Origin: Primulina eburnea
Lineage: Eukaryota; Streptophyta; Magnoliopsida; Lamiales; Gesneriaceae
Reading direction: 5' to 3'
Length of the DNA stretch: 64,000 nt
Assembly: GCF_022965805.1 (NCBI RefSeq)
Contig: NC_133110.1
Location: 33,134,790-33,198,789, forward strand
The notes below the pieces were generated by a model. The model worked only from the letters and a program-made list of their open reading frames with translations. It was not told the origin of the DNA and did no database searches. How positions within the stretch are numbered: position 1 is the stretch's first letter; each line of letters starts with the position of its first letter. The position numbers and the translations under genes are program-made. Shown piece by piece: positions 23,266 through 35,189 of this stretch.

Positions 23266-24646
23266 TGATAAGTGCATTTTCTGCACTTAAATTATCCTTA
23301 TAATTCATATAAATTGTTAGTTTTTTTGGGCGAAATTAAGCGTTCTTTGTTATTTTTGGGGTGATTGCAGGAATCTAGGTGATGCTACTACATGGGCGTA
23401 AAAAGGAGCAAAAATGACGCTTAGAAGAAAATTGTGAAAATGGCCCTTCTCTGAAGACAACAAGACCCACGCATATGCGCGAGTCAGAGGCGTGCATATG
23501 CGCGCGAGATACACCGAAGACAAAGCAGAACAGAAAGGCCCGCGCATATGCGCCGGTCTATGGCACGCGGGAATCCCAGAAGCACCAAAACAGAGGACTC
23601 CGCGCACATTCGCGGAGCCGGTGCGCGCATCATGAGTCCAACGCGCAGAAAGATCCACGCATATGCGCAGAGCAAGTGCGCGCATATGCACGCGACGCGA
23701 ATGCCAAATTCTGTAGGTTACGTCGTGAGCTTTAAAAAGGAAGAAAAAAAAGAAGGACAACAGCCGACATACTAGAAAGAGGAGGCTAAAAAGCTAGAGC
23801 CAGCGATGGAGCACGGAGAACGGAGACAGAAGACGCTTAATTCGGACATGGAGACGCAATTTCATATCTCTTCAACACGTTTCTAATTCGGTTATTTACT
23901 TTTACGTTTTTAATGATTACAATCAGGTTTTGTATTGATTTAGATTCGAGTATGAACTAATTTTATTTTCTAGATATTGACGTAGTATTGGTTGAACCTA
24001 TGTTAATGACGTTTTGAATTCATTGAATTAAGTTATCGTGTTTATTTGTGATTTCTTGTCGTTAATGCTTTTGAATTACTGGCCATAATTCGATTGATCA
24101 ACTAATTAAGATCTAACACTCAAAATAGGGGATTGAAATTAGGACAGGAGAAATCACATCATCAAATGTTTATAATGTGCAAAAGACGTATAACTCTTAC
24201 GAATCCATAAGAGAACCTTGTTTGCATTTATTACATGTTACGTGACTTTGAATAGACATATTAAAATCGGTAATAGGTAATACAGTTCTATTTATCACTT
24301 GAAAAATGGAATAGGAAAATTGCGAGTTCTTGGTTATTAAACATGATGCAATTTAATAATATGTTAGTCAATTTTAATTTAACATAGGGGAGACCAGACA
24401 AAATCATATATCTAGATTGATCTACTCACTAAATTTCAACTGCGTGCTAAGAATTAATAAGATTCGTTATTTGCTTTGGATTGATCATCAACTATCTATT
24501 TGAATTTCCCAAATAAAGTTTAACTATGTCAATTATGGTACTTAATATACATTTTTAAATAATTACTTCTCGTGAGATCGATATCTGTACTCATACCAGT
24601 ACTAAAACTTGACACCTTACACTTGCGGTAGTGAAAATACGCAACA
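23266..24646 (+). repeat. 3' LTR of the plus-strand Athila element, 1381 bp
   Basis: It starts TGATAAGTGCATTTTC right after a purine-rich GTTTGAAGAGATT (likely degenerate polypurine tract) and ends AATACGCAACA. It is followed by virus sequence. The copy at 10162-11550 is its near twin. Confidence 0.85.
23470..23690. repeat. CGC-N4-GCG decamer array, ATAT type (copy 2)
   Basis: CGCATATGCG at 23470, 23543 and 23658, CGCACATTCG at 23603, CGCATATGCA at 23681 and a variant at 23491, followed by TTTAAAAAGG at 23731. It lies 204-424 bp into the LTR. Compared with copy 1 the number and exactness of units differ. Confidence 0.8.
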
Positions 24647-25984
24647 ATTACCAAAAGCATATATTTGCAAAGATAAAAACCGCATTTTAACTAGTTTTTT
24701 TTATTAGGAAAAGATATTTCTAGCCAACTTATACTTAGACTTCTTTTTATATATCAAATTTATCCTCTAACATATGTTGATAAAATAGGTATTATAGGAA
24801 CTTTTCAAAGTAACCCTATTTCCTTTCAGTTTATAACTAAACATATTCATAAAATTTTAAATGAATTACAAGAAAAGATTGATAGAAAAAAATTTCAAAT
24901 TATTTCTTTAAAGGAAGAAGTAAAAATTCTAATTATAGATGATAAATTACAAAATCCTAAATAACAGGAAAAAATTAAAATTATTTATAATAAATTTTCA
25001 TTCGAAATATGTAATGATCTTCCAAAAGATTTTTGGAATCGTAAAATGCATATTATTTTTCTTCTATATGAAGAGAATTTGAAGAAAAAAATATTTCTAC
25101 CAAGGCTAGTCCTTGTCAAATGAATTCTGGATATTTAGAATTATGTAAAAATGAAATTTTTTCTTTATTAGAAAAAAGTTTAATAAAACATTCTCAATCT
25201 CCTTGGTCGTGTATTTCTTTCTATGTCAATAAACATTCTGAGCAGGAAAGTGGAGTTCCTAGATTAGTCATAAACTACAAACCCTTTAATAAGGTTTTAA
25301 AATGGATTAGATATCTTATTCCTAATAAAAAAGATTTACTAGATAGACTTGTTCATGCTATTATATTTTCAAAATTTGATTTAAAATCATGATTTTGGTA
25401 TATTCAAATAAAAGAATCTGATAGATATAAAACAACCTTTATTGTTCCAATAGGACATTATGAATGGATTGTAATGATATTTGGCTTAAAAAATGTCCCT
25501 TCAGAATTTCATCAAATTATGAATGATATTTTTTTTTCTTATAGCAATTTTATAATTGTTTATATAGATGATATTTTAGTATTTTCTAATGATATTGAAA
25601 CTCATTTTAAACATTTAGATATGTTTAAAAATACTATCATTTAAAATGGCCTTGTAATATCAAAATCCTAAATGATTTTGTTTCAAACTAATATTAGATT
25701 TCTTGGTCATATGATTGAAAAAAGAAAAATAATTCTTATACAAAAAAGTATTGAATTTGGTTCAAAATTCCCTGATATTATAACTGATAAAACTCATTTA
25801 AAAAGATTTTTTTGAAAGTTTAAATTATATTTCTCCTTGTATTAAAAATCTTACTAAGGATTCTGCTATCTTATATGATAGATTAAAGAAAAACCTTTAC
25901 CATGGTCTAATAAACATACTGAAGCAATTAAAAATATTAAAGAAAAGTTAAATATCTCCCTTGTCTTATGCTTACTAATCCACA
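24647..25984 (+). pseudogene. Endogenous pararetrovirus protease-RT fragment, copy 2
   Basis: This is the second copy of 11551-12887. RT landmarks: SGVPRLVINYKPFNKV near 25260, the FSKFDLKS stretch ending in a stop at 25390, FGLKNVPSEFHQIMND near 25480 and an intact catalytic YIDD at 25561-25572, then FSNDIETHFKHLDMFKN. Stops and frame changes (for example 25390, 25643, 25670 and 25812) make it non-functional. The closest families by motif are Caulimoviridae with a fused PR-RT-RNase H; genus cannot be assigned by eye. A Copia element interrupts it at 25985, and RNase H resumes after 40400. Confidence 0.85.
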
Positions 25985-27005
25985 TGATAGACTTAATTTA
26001 ATTGTGGTGATGAGAGTCAAAACCAGTAGAGCGCGTTAGTAAAAACAGAAGACAGTATAGAAGCAGAAGTTCTCGTGTCGTCTTAACAAAGCGGTACTCT
26101 TCAAGTACTTATCAGCTTAGATAAACAGAAGCAGAACTTGACTTTTACTAAATCAGAACCTATCGATCATATATTAAATGTTACCGTTACTCTACCAAGT
26201 ATGAGTATTAAATGCATCATTAGTACTGAACAAAGTCATTTAATATGTCTTACCAATTTTGGTATGAAACAAGACTGATTGTTCTGAAGACTTTTTTAGG
26301 CAATAAAGCCGATTCTATCAGAAGTCAAAGAAGTCGTTTTGCTTATAGACGTTGGATTCAAGACTTCTATAAATACACGAGATCAACGACGTTTATACGT
26401 TACCCAACAATGGTTACATTCTCTATCATACGAACGTCGATTTAAGCACTCAGAACTACTTATCATCTTAAAGATCAATATACAGAAAAGCAGCACACAT
26501 TTCATAATAGTTATATGATCTTTTGAGATCATATTGTGCTGACTGTTTTTACTCTTTGTAGAAGATATTCACGTTACTATATATTTGAGAAGAGTTTATG
26601 AACTGGAAAAGAGTCTTTTACAGAACTTTGCTGTATTTATTTTATCGTGTTGAGAAACTAAGAGTTTCAATAGGCAAAGGATAAGTCCTGCTGAAGTGGG
26701 TGTGTACAAGTGTTGTACTGTAAATTCCAAAGTCTTTTAGTGATACCTTCTGGAAACAGATGAAGGGGAGACGTAGAAGGTTTCATCTTCGAACTTCCAT
26801 AAACAACCACTATTCTACTGCCTACTATTTTATTGTGTTTCAACATACTACATCGGATCGTTTCCGCACTTATTATTGTGATTTGCTGGATTTACTATTG
26901 AACAAGATAATCTATAATCTCTAACATGATTCTAGCACCCTTTGCAAAAACCACCAACAAAGGAACGAGTTTATTCACCCCCCTCTAAACTCTATATCGA
27001 TCCCA
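25985..27005 (+). repeat. 5' LTR of the Copia element, about 1.02 kb
   Basis: TGATAGACTTAATTTAATTG... to ...CTATATCGATCCCA. It pairs with 39364-40400 with scattered differences (roughly 5 % in the first 230 bp by eye), so insertion was not very recent. Confidence 0.85.
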
Positions 27006-27007
27006 AG

Positions 27008-27018
27008 TGGTATCAGAG
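27008..27018 (+). promoter_or_regulatory. Primer binding site of the Copia element
   Basis: TGGTATCAGAG, two bases after the LTR end; initiator-tRNA-Met type. Confidence 0.85.
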
Positions 27019-27050
27019 TAGATTTTTCTTGTTCTATAATTACAACAGAT

Positions 27051-28706
27051 ATGACACACTTCAGCAAGGTTCCCATGTTCTCAAAACAAGACTTTGATGA
27101 CTGAAAGATCCAAATGCAAGCTCATCTTGCAGCTCAAGACGATGACATGTGGTTTGTCATCACAGATGGTCCTTTGAAGATCTTAAAAATCTAACACTGC
27201 TGTTGCTGTTACTGAGGGAGCACCCCAGATGGTTGACAAGCACAGAAGTGTGGAAAAGATAAAAAAAAGCCAATCTAGATAATGTTGCGAAGGACATTCT
27301 TTACAAAACCCTTGACAAAAATACTTTCAGCAAGATCAAAATATGTTCTACTGCCAAATATATTTGGGAAAAACTCATCCAAATCTGTGAAGGAAATGAG
27401 CAGACGAAGAAGAATAAACTGTCTGTAGCAATGCAAAAATTTGAGAATCACAAAATGAAAGTTGGAGAAACACTGAATGAGTTTGATGAATGTTTCAGCA
27501 GCTTAGTTAATGAACTAACATTTCTTGGGAAAGAATATGACAACAGAGAAATATCACTCAAAGTGATGAGAGCTTTACCTTGGGAATGAGACGTTAAAAC
27601 AATGGCTATGAGAGTCCCTAAAGATCTAAACAATTTGGAGCTAGATGACTTTTTTGCTGACTTAAAAGCCTATGAGTTCGAACTGGAAGTGAGAAGCGGA
27701 GAAGAGATCTCAACAAATCCATCTACCAAGACTCTTGCTGCTACTACTAGTGGTGCTGCTGCTGCTACTGTAATTGTTCCACAAGCATTACCCGCTACCA
27801 TCATTGAGAGCACTTCTGAAAAGACTGCTGAAAAGATCAGCAATGATGCTATGTCTCTATTTGTGAAGAAATTTTCCAGATTCATGAAGAAGAATCACCG
27901 AGCTTACCAAAGCCCTAATCGGAACTTCAAGAAGGTTTCACCACCTGGTGACATGGCGTGTTTTAACTGTGGAAAGATTGGTCACTTTATTGCTAATTGT
28001 CCAAAGCCAAAGAAGGATGATCAGAAGAAAAAAGAATACAAAAGGAATAACAAGAAATTCAGAAGAGACGGCAAAGCGATGATTGCTGAGGAAAGCAAAT
28101 CTAAATGGGCGGATTCTAGTTCTGAGTCTTCTGACTCAGAAAGTAATTCTAGCAAAAGTGATTCAGAAGAGATCAAGTGTCTCATGGCAGATATTGAACC
28201 AACCTTGACATCTGGAGAGGTACTTGACTTTGACTCTGACGAATTTACACGAATTGGTTTGATTAAAGCAATACATGACATGGTGGAAGAGTACTCGAGA
28301 CTTTCTCAATCATTCGAGGAAGTTAAGATTGAAAATCAATACTTAAAGGATCAAGTCAGTAAGTTCACTTGCTTGCAAGAGAATAGCTGCAATGATTTAA
28401 AAGTTGAGATTAGTAAGTTAAGAACTGAGAATGAAAGAGTGAATGCAGACTACCAAACAATGAGGTCTGAAAACCAGAAGCTATTTGTTTTTGTAAATGG
28501 CATGGAAAAAGTCTTCTGTTTCTTTAGAGAAGTTGAAAGAATTGAAGAAGTATTCCGGTGACAGGAGTGGTCTCGGATTCAGAAATAATGAAAGCACTTC
28601 TAAAACGAGTACTAAGCCAGACCTAGATAAAGGAAAATGGAAATTCATTCACTTTGTCAAATCCAGTGTGGTATATAAACCTGAAGTACCAACTGTTCGA
28701 GTTTAA
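27051..28706 (+). pseudogene. Copia gag, broken
   Basis: The ATG at 27051 begins MTHFSKVPMFSKQDFDD followed by a stop, then KIQMQAHLAAQDDDMWFVIT, the usual start of this gag family. The core with IWEKLIQICEGNEQTKKNKL follows near 27365. A long open frame 27602-28561 holds the zinc knuckle CFNCGKIGHFIANC (C-X2-C-X4-H-X4-C, near 27958-28000), a lysine-rich stretch, an acidic serine-rich stretch (SSSESSDSESNSSKSDSEE) and a coiled coil. The tail lies in another frame, 28497-28706 (GKWKFIHFVKSS). Gag would coat the RNA and bind it through the knuckle; stops prevent a full product. Confidence 0.85.
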
Positions 28707-29686
28707 AGGACTGTAGATAAGACGAACAGAAGGAAGCATTATGGTCTGAGTTATGTTGAACCTAAGGGAAGAGTTCACAAGAGTTCTGGATCGAGTAGAG
28801 GATTCAACTCAGGAGGACAACCCTCTATGAAGGTTAAAAACTACCAGTACTATAATTCTAGACCTGTTCAGAAGAGATACAGACCAAACAACAAAAATAG
28901 AAGGGAAGAACAACATTCGAAGATGCATTCTGTTAGAAATAGCAGACCTTCTGTTGCACACACATTTTTGGACACCGAAGTACAATTTCACATAAAATTG
29001 TACAAATGTGGGTCACAAAGGACTGATAAAGATTGAACCCGGATAAATTGGGTGCCAGATATTAAAATTTGTGTTTGCAAGTACAGGAGAGAAAAGCCAA
29101 AATCTGCAGCTCCACATGGTATCTGGACAGTGGATGTTCCAGACACATGACTGGACAGAGGAATTTACTACCGGAAATAATGAGTTGTACTGGATCAAAG
29201 ATAACATTTGGGGATAATTCAAAAGGTAAAACCGTGGGTAAGAGTAAGATTATCCATGGTAACATTACTATCAATTATGTACTGTTAGTTGAAAATCTTT
29301 GTTACAACTTGATTAGCATTAGTCAACTGTGTGATAATGGTTACTCTGTGGCTTTTCGAAAGCACACATGCAAAGTTAAAAATGCTGATGAGTCTACTGT
29401 ATTAACTGGAAAAAGAGAAGGCAACACATACAAAGTTTCAATATTAATGTTCCCACGTGTTTAGTTGCCTCTCTTAGTAATAAACATTGGCTATGGCACA
29501 AGAGATTGAATCATCTGAATTTCAAGTCAATCAATAATCTCAAGAAGCATAACATAGTTGATGGCTTGCCTGACATAAACTTCGTTAAGAATCATGTCTG
29601 TTCTACATGTCAACTTGGTAAGCAAGTCAGATCTAGCTTCAAGAATAAAGGTAGTAAATCAACTTCAAGATATTTGAAATTTTTGC
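28707..29686 (+). pseudogene. Copia protease and integrase N-terminus
   Basis: Protease: STWYLDSGCSRHMTG at 29111-29155 with catalytic DSG, then KITFGDNSKGKTVGKSKI and LCYNLISISQLCDNGYSV. The pre-integrase domain at 29490-29691 shows WLWHKRLNHLNFKSINNLKK and CSTCQLGKQVRSSFKNK, the His/Cys zinc-binding part of Copia integrase. Upstream, 28707-29036 is a poorly conserved linker with a stop at 28704. The frame is cut at 29686 by a solo LTR and resumes at 32637. Confidence 0.85.
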
Positions 29687-32636
29687 TGTAGAACCCGAAA
29701 AATCAGATTACGTATAAGCCATGAATAATTGTTACTATTTAAATTAAAAATGATTTTTTATTGCATTCATGAAGGGTTTAATTCATTTCAAAATTTGTTA
29801 AGTCATGATTATTTATTTTATAACGCAGAGGTTTAGTTTTATCTTTTCGGTTAACTACACAAGGCCGGACTGGAGTTGGAGTATTGAGATAAAATTAATA
29901 ATAAGAAAATATTCCTAAATTTAATTTAAGCCAAGGAATAATTTACTTTAATGATAAAGAGTGTTTTAAGATTTATTAAGTTAATTGGAGTTAAGTTATT
30001 AAATAAGTTCTTTTATGTTCAATATTTAATTAAAGCCTAAATTAAAATGTGTAACCAATTGGGATAAATTAATTTAGGCCTAATATATTCAAGAATTATA
30101 ACCTAACATTTTTATAAGTAATTCTTTTGACCAAGCCATGCCATGCAAGATTGTTATCCTAGATTAAATTGTTAATTCACTAAAATACATATTGAGTGTT
30201 TAAAACTTTAAGAATTCAAAATACAAGATTTAAGCAATATTTTACCTTTCATTTAGAAAACCACTTTCGGTCATCACACCTACCAATCCCACTCATTTCG
30301 TTCAGCTAGAAGGAAAAAAAAAGAAACCTTTCCTATTGCCATTCAATCTCCTCACATGAAACTTCAATCTAAATGCATTCTTGACTCATCTATCACCCTT
30401 GTAACCCTCACCTTCATAGTCTAGCATCCCTCCATCCTTAAGCTTCGAAAAATCAGTAGAGATCAGCAGCAAAATTGTGAGTTAGCAACAAGAAAACAAG
30501 AGAGAAAAGAAACTCCGACTCCGCCGCACCATGTTCGTTGTATTGCTTTGTTTTATTCAAAAACAATTCTCCATGCATGTATATATTGTTCATTTACTCT
30601 TCAATCAAGTCATATAGATATTTTTAAACCATTATATATCGGTGATTAATGGAACAAGAAGAAATTGACAGCAACCATGCGAAAATCCTGTGCAGGCCTT
30701 CTCGGCCATTTGTTTTGTAACTCACGACTGAGTTGTTTTTGTTGGTTACAGGAAGTGGTTCGGTCCCAGGCACCCAAGGATGCATCTAGGCATGATTTAG
30801 AGTGTGTTAGGTTGTTGTTGGTTCCTTAGATCAAGTCCATGCACGCAGGATGAAGGCTTGACACCAACTTTCCCATAGTTGCAAGTTGAGTCACGATTTT
30901 GATGTTTGGGTTGTCTAAGGTAAATGTTCGAATCTTGGTTGGCCCAAGGCCTTTAAACATGGTTGGAACCCTCCCTTAGCATGTCTAGGATGTGACCAAG
31001 ACAGCCTTTCAAGGCTTGTTCACGAATTCATCAAAAGTTTTACCACAACAAAACAAGTGCCATCGGTTTTTCATTTCTGGGGGTGTGAGTGAGCTTTCAG
31101 TTTTTGAGTGTTGGGTGGATTGTGGTTGGCTTCTAGCCCATAGCCATGGTTCACACCATACCTCATCATTTCTAGATTGAGGTTGATCATGTGGCCACTG
31201 GAACGAAACAAGACAGCAAAACAATTCAAATAATCGCACAACACAAAATTTTGATGCTCTCGGTTGAAGCTTTGTGTTGTCCTAGGTATTTGCTTGGATT
31301 TTTTTTGGCCTAGTGCCCTTAGCCATGGTTCAATCCACACCTTAGGATGTTGGTAAGAGACTCTGGTTGGTGGTTCAAGCCCCAAGGACCATTAGTTTCA
31401 TAAACTGATCAAAACAAGCACAGCTGCTGCCACTGTGTTATGACAGCAGCATGGTTTCGGTTCAGAGGTCATGTTTGAGTTATTGGTTGGCTCTTAGCCT
31501 ATGTACTTGGACTGGACAGTACCTCAATGAGTTAGGAAAGTCATGTTTTTGGGCATTTTGATTTGGTTAAGTTTAGGGGTCGTACAAGAATTTATGGTGC
31601 AATGTGCCAAAGTGAATTGGCCTCCATTAACTATTTCTCCTGTGTTACAGTTCTTAGGGTCATTTTTTAATTACGTAGGTTATTTTAATCATGGTTAAAC
31701 GATGGTTCAATGTTGGTTCGGGTTGGTACGAAACCATGGTTGGAAATGAAGTTGTTGCTGTCATTTGTCTCGTTTTGGTTCGGATATGAATTTTTTGCTA
31801 AGTTGAGATTATTTGCATGTGTCTCATATTAAAATTAGGTCGTAGCAAGCCTGAGAATGATCCAACTCATCCGGTAAAAACAGAGTTATAATTATATTAC
31901 TGCATAAAATATAAAATGTTTATTTTGATATATATGCGATATGTCTTGTGGCCACCTCACGCTTATGGGATCTCTCCCGGTGACTTACGACTGGTTTACG
32001 ATTATGTATGGTACGAACATCCAGTTCAAAGGCTGTGGTGATCTCTACCGCTCAGTATATTGTGGTTTAGTCTGATCAGACGTTCATGTTATGTTATGGG
32101 CCACTTGCGTGACACATTATCTCCACTAGAAAAATCTCGATATAGTATTTTATGACAGGACTCTATCGAGCAATCTTTTACGTACGACCTTCAGATATGC
32201 ACGTATTTATAATTACTCATGAAATGATTTTTGCATTACGCTTTACGATACGTTATTTTTACGTTGCATGTGATTTTATGATATATTTACTTGCTATTCA
32301 CGATATATGCATGTTGAGTCTTTAGACTCACTAGACTTGATTGTTGTAGGTACTAATGAGGTCGAAACTGAGGGCGGAGACCAGTGAGCTAGCTTGGATC
32401 AGCAGTAGTAAGAACCCGAGGACCTCATGTTTCAGTTTATTCACCTTTTTATGTTCAAATTCAGATTTTATCATGTTGGATTATTTTTAAGTTGTTGTTT
32501 TGAAACTCAATATTTACTTCTGCTGTTATTTTAAAGTTAAATCTATTTATGGATTTATTTTATGAATGAGGCAAGTTATTTATTTAGAATTTTTTTTATA
32601 ATTCCATAAAAATGCGAATACGAAATAGCCTTTACA
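29687..32636 (+). repeat. 2.95 kb solo LTR inside the Copia integrase
   Basis: It starts TGTAGAACCCGAAAAATCAG and ends ATAGCCTTTACA. Flanks are TTTGC (29682-29686) and ATTGC (32637-32641), a target duplication with one change. Copia integrase reads through if it is removed. The interior (29700-32630) has no credible gene; short open frames are incidental. A segment near 32320-32420 resembles one in the LARD LTR (3450-3560, minus), so the two probably belong to related families. Confidence 0.75.
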
Positions 32637-35189
32637 ATTGCATTTGGACTTATTTGGTCCAATTCCTATCATGAGCTTAGGGAGAATGAAGTATACACTT
32701 GTTGTTGTTGATGATTTTTCCAAATTTACTTGGGGTAATATTTCTTGCTGGAAAAGATCAAACCGATTTTCTACTGATCAAGCTTCTGAAAAGAATTCAA
32801 AATGAAAAATCAATTTCTATCATTAAAATCAGAAGTGATCAGGGATTCTTGAGTTATACTTGGATGAACAGGGCATTCATCATGAATATTCAGCTGCCAG
32901 AACGCCTCAACAGAATGGAGTAGCTGAGAGGAGAAACAGGACTCTTAAAGAAGCTCCTAGAACAATGCTAGTAGATGCAGACATCTCTCAGCGCTTCTGG
33001 GTAGAAGCAATCAACATATCATGCTACACACAGAAAAGAACAATGATCAACAAAAGGAATAATCAGACTCCGTATGAGATATGAAAAAGGGAGTAAGCCT
33101 AATGTATCCTATTTTCATGTATTTGGTTGCAGATGTTTTGTTCACAATAACGGTAAAAATTATTTGTCTGCATTTGATTCAAAATCAGATGCTGGACTAT
33201 TTCTTGGATATTCAGCAGTAAGCAAAGCTTTCAGAATTTTCAATAATAGAACTCTCAATGTTGAAGAATCTATTCATGTTGTTTTTGATGAAGATAGCAG
33301 TGCTCCTGGAATTTCTAACATGTCAAATCTAAGTAACATGTTAGACATGATTCATCTAGAACTGGACAGTGAAGATGATGCAAAACTTAGTGTTAAAGAT
33401 GCTGAAAATCCAGAACGAGCCATTCTTCTGGTAGAACCAATTGTTCAGATACATGATTTGCCAGAACCAGAAGTGGACATTCCAGAACCTGCTACTGCTT
33501 TAGCTGAGCCTAATTTAAATCCATCAAACCAGGAAAAAATCTCTTTAAACCCTTTTGTTTGGAGAAAATCACATCCTCCATCTTTGGTTATTGGTAATCC
33601 AGCAGCTCCATTAAGAACTAGAAGGCAAATGATTAATGAATATATGCATGATGCTTTTATATCTCAGGATGAACCAAAGAAAATTGAAGAAGCTCTTCTG
33701 GATCCTAGTTGGATCGAAGCTATGCAAGAAGAGCTGAATCAATTTCAAAGAAATGAAGGTTGGTTTCTGGCACCTAGACCATCTCATCAAACTGTTATTG
33801 GAACAAGGTGGGTGTTTAGAAACAAACTAAATGAATAAGGCACTGTGGTTAGAAATAAAGCAAGACTGGTAGCTCAAGGTTTCAGACAAGAAGAAGGAAT
33901 ATACTATGATGAAACGCAGCAGTAGCAAGGCTTGAAGCAATCAGAATATTTTTAGCCTTTGCTGCTTTCAAAAATATCAAAGTTTATTAGATGGACGTGA
34001 AAAGCACCTTCCTAAATGGTCTACTGCAAGAAGAAGTCTACGTTGAACAACCTCCATGTTTTATCGATCATTTCTTACCAATCATGTATTTAAATTACAC
34101 AAAGTCCTGTATGGTTTAAAACAGGTACCTCGAGCTTGGTATGACACGCTCTCACAATTTCTAGTCAATCATGATTTTACTATCGGCACAATAAACAAAC
34201 TTTGGTCACTTTAGTTTAGAATAAGGACATTCTGTTAGTACAGATTTATGTTGATGACATTATATTTGGGTCAGCTACCCCAAATTGTGTGCAAAGTTTT
34301 CCAAATTAATGCAGGAACAATTTGAAATGAGCATGATGGGAGAATTAACATTCTTCTAAGACTACAGATCAAGCAACTTGATACTGAAATCTTCATAAAT
34401 CAGGCTAAGTATACTAAGGAACTACTGAAAAAGTTTGGCATGAAAACATGCTCTGCTGCTTCTACTCTTATGAGCTCATCTACTAAACTTGACAAAGATG
34501 AAAATGGAATTTCAGTAGAGGTAACTCAATATCGTGGTCTTATTGGTTCAGTATTATATCTTACTACCAGTAGACCTGATATTATGTTTGCCGTCTGTAT
34601 TTGTGCAAGATTTCAATCTAACCCTAAGCAGTCACATTACATTGCTGATAAGCGCACACTGAAATATTTGAAGGGCGCTCAAAATGTCGGCTTATGGTAT
34701 CCTAATGATTCATCTTTCAATCTTATTGGATATTCAGATGCTGATTACGCAGGTTGCAAATTGCACAGGAAAAGAACAAGTGGTTTTTGTCAATTTCTTG
34801 GTGATAGACTAATTTCCTGGTTTAGTAAAAAGCAAACTTCCATAGCTACGTTTACTGCAGAAGCAGAATACCTTGCTGCTGGAAGCTGCTGCTCTGAAAT
34901 ACTGTGGATACAACAACAACTTAAATACTATGGAGTTCAAGCTTCTAAATCACCTATCTTCTGTGACAATACCAGTGCTATAGAAATCATGCAAAATCCA
35001 GTACTTCATTCCAGAACAAAGCACATAGATATCAAACATCATTTCATTAGAGATCATATGCAGAAGAAGGACACTCGTCTGGAATACGTTTCTACTTATC
35101 AACAAGCAGCAAATATCTTTACAAAGCCTCTGCGTGAGAATACGTTTTCTTATTTTCGAAATGTTCTTGGTTTAATTGATTTAACTTGA
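32637..35189 (+). pseudogene. Copia integrase core, RT and RNase H
   Basis: Integrase core: HLDLFGPIPIMSLGRMKYTL near 32645, then with frame changes EYSAARTPQQNGVAERRNRT (32881) and the linker PNVSYFHVFGCRCFVHNNGK (33101). RT: EAMQEELNQFQRNEGW (33717), GTRWVFRNKLNE then a stop, ARLVAQGFRQEEG, MDVKSTFLNG and catalytic YVDD at 34247-34258. RNase H lies in a clean frame 34440-35189: GYSDADYAGCKLHRKRTSGF, TAEAEYLAAGSC and KHIDIKHHFIRDH. Stops between 33838 and 34440 kill the RT. These domains would copy and integrate the element. Confidence 0.9.

Larger units (their letters stand above)
12979..24646 (+). mobile_element. Plus-strand Athila-like Gypsy element, 5' end lost
   Basis: Order: gag (truncated), protease, [solo LTR insertion 14719-16596], RT, RNase H, integrase, array plus TATA-like box, env-position ORF, long 3' non-coding region, 3' LTR. 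The 5' LTR, PBS and start of gag are missing, replaced by the duplicated block ending at 12978. All reading frames contain stops. The protein order and the late extra ORF are typical of the Athila lineage. Confidence 0.85.

Noticed and set aside
30992..31385. Short open frames on both strands in the 2.95 kb LTR
   Set aside because: No start context or similarity; the region is LTR by its boundaries and target duplication.
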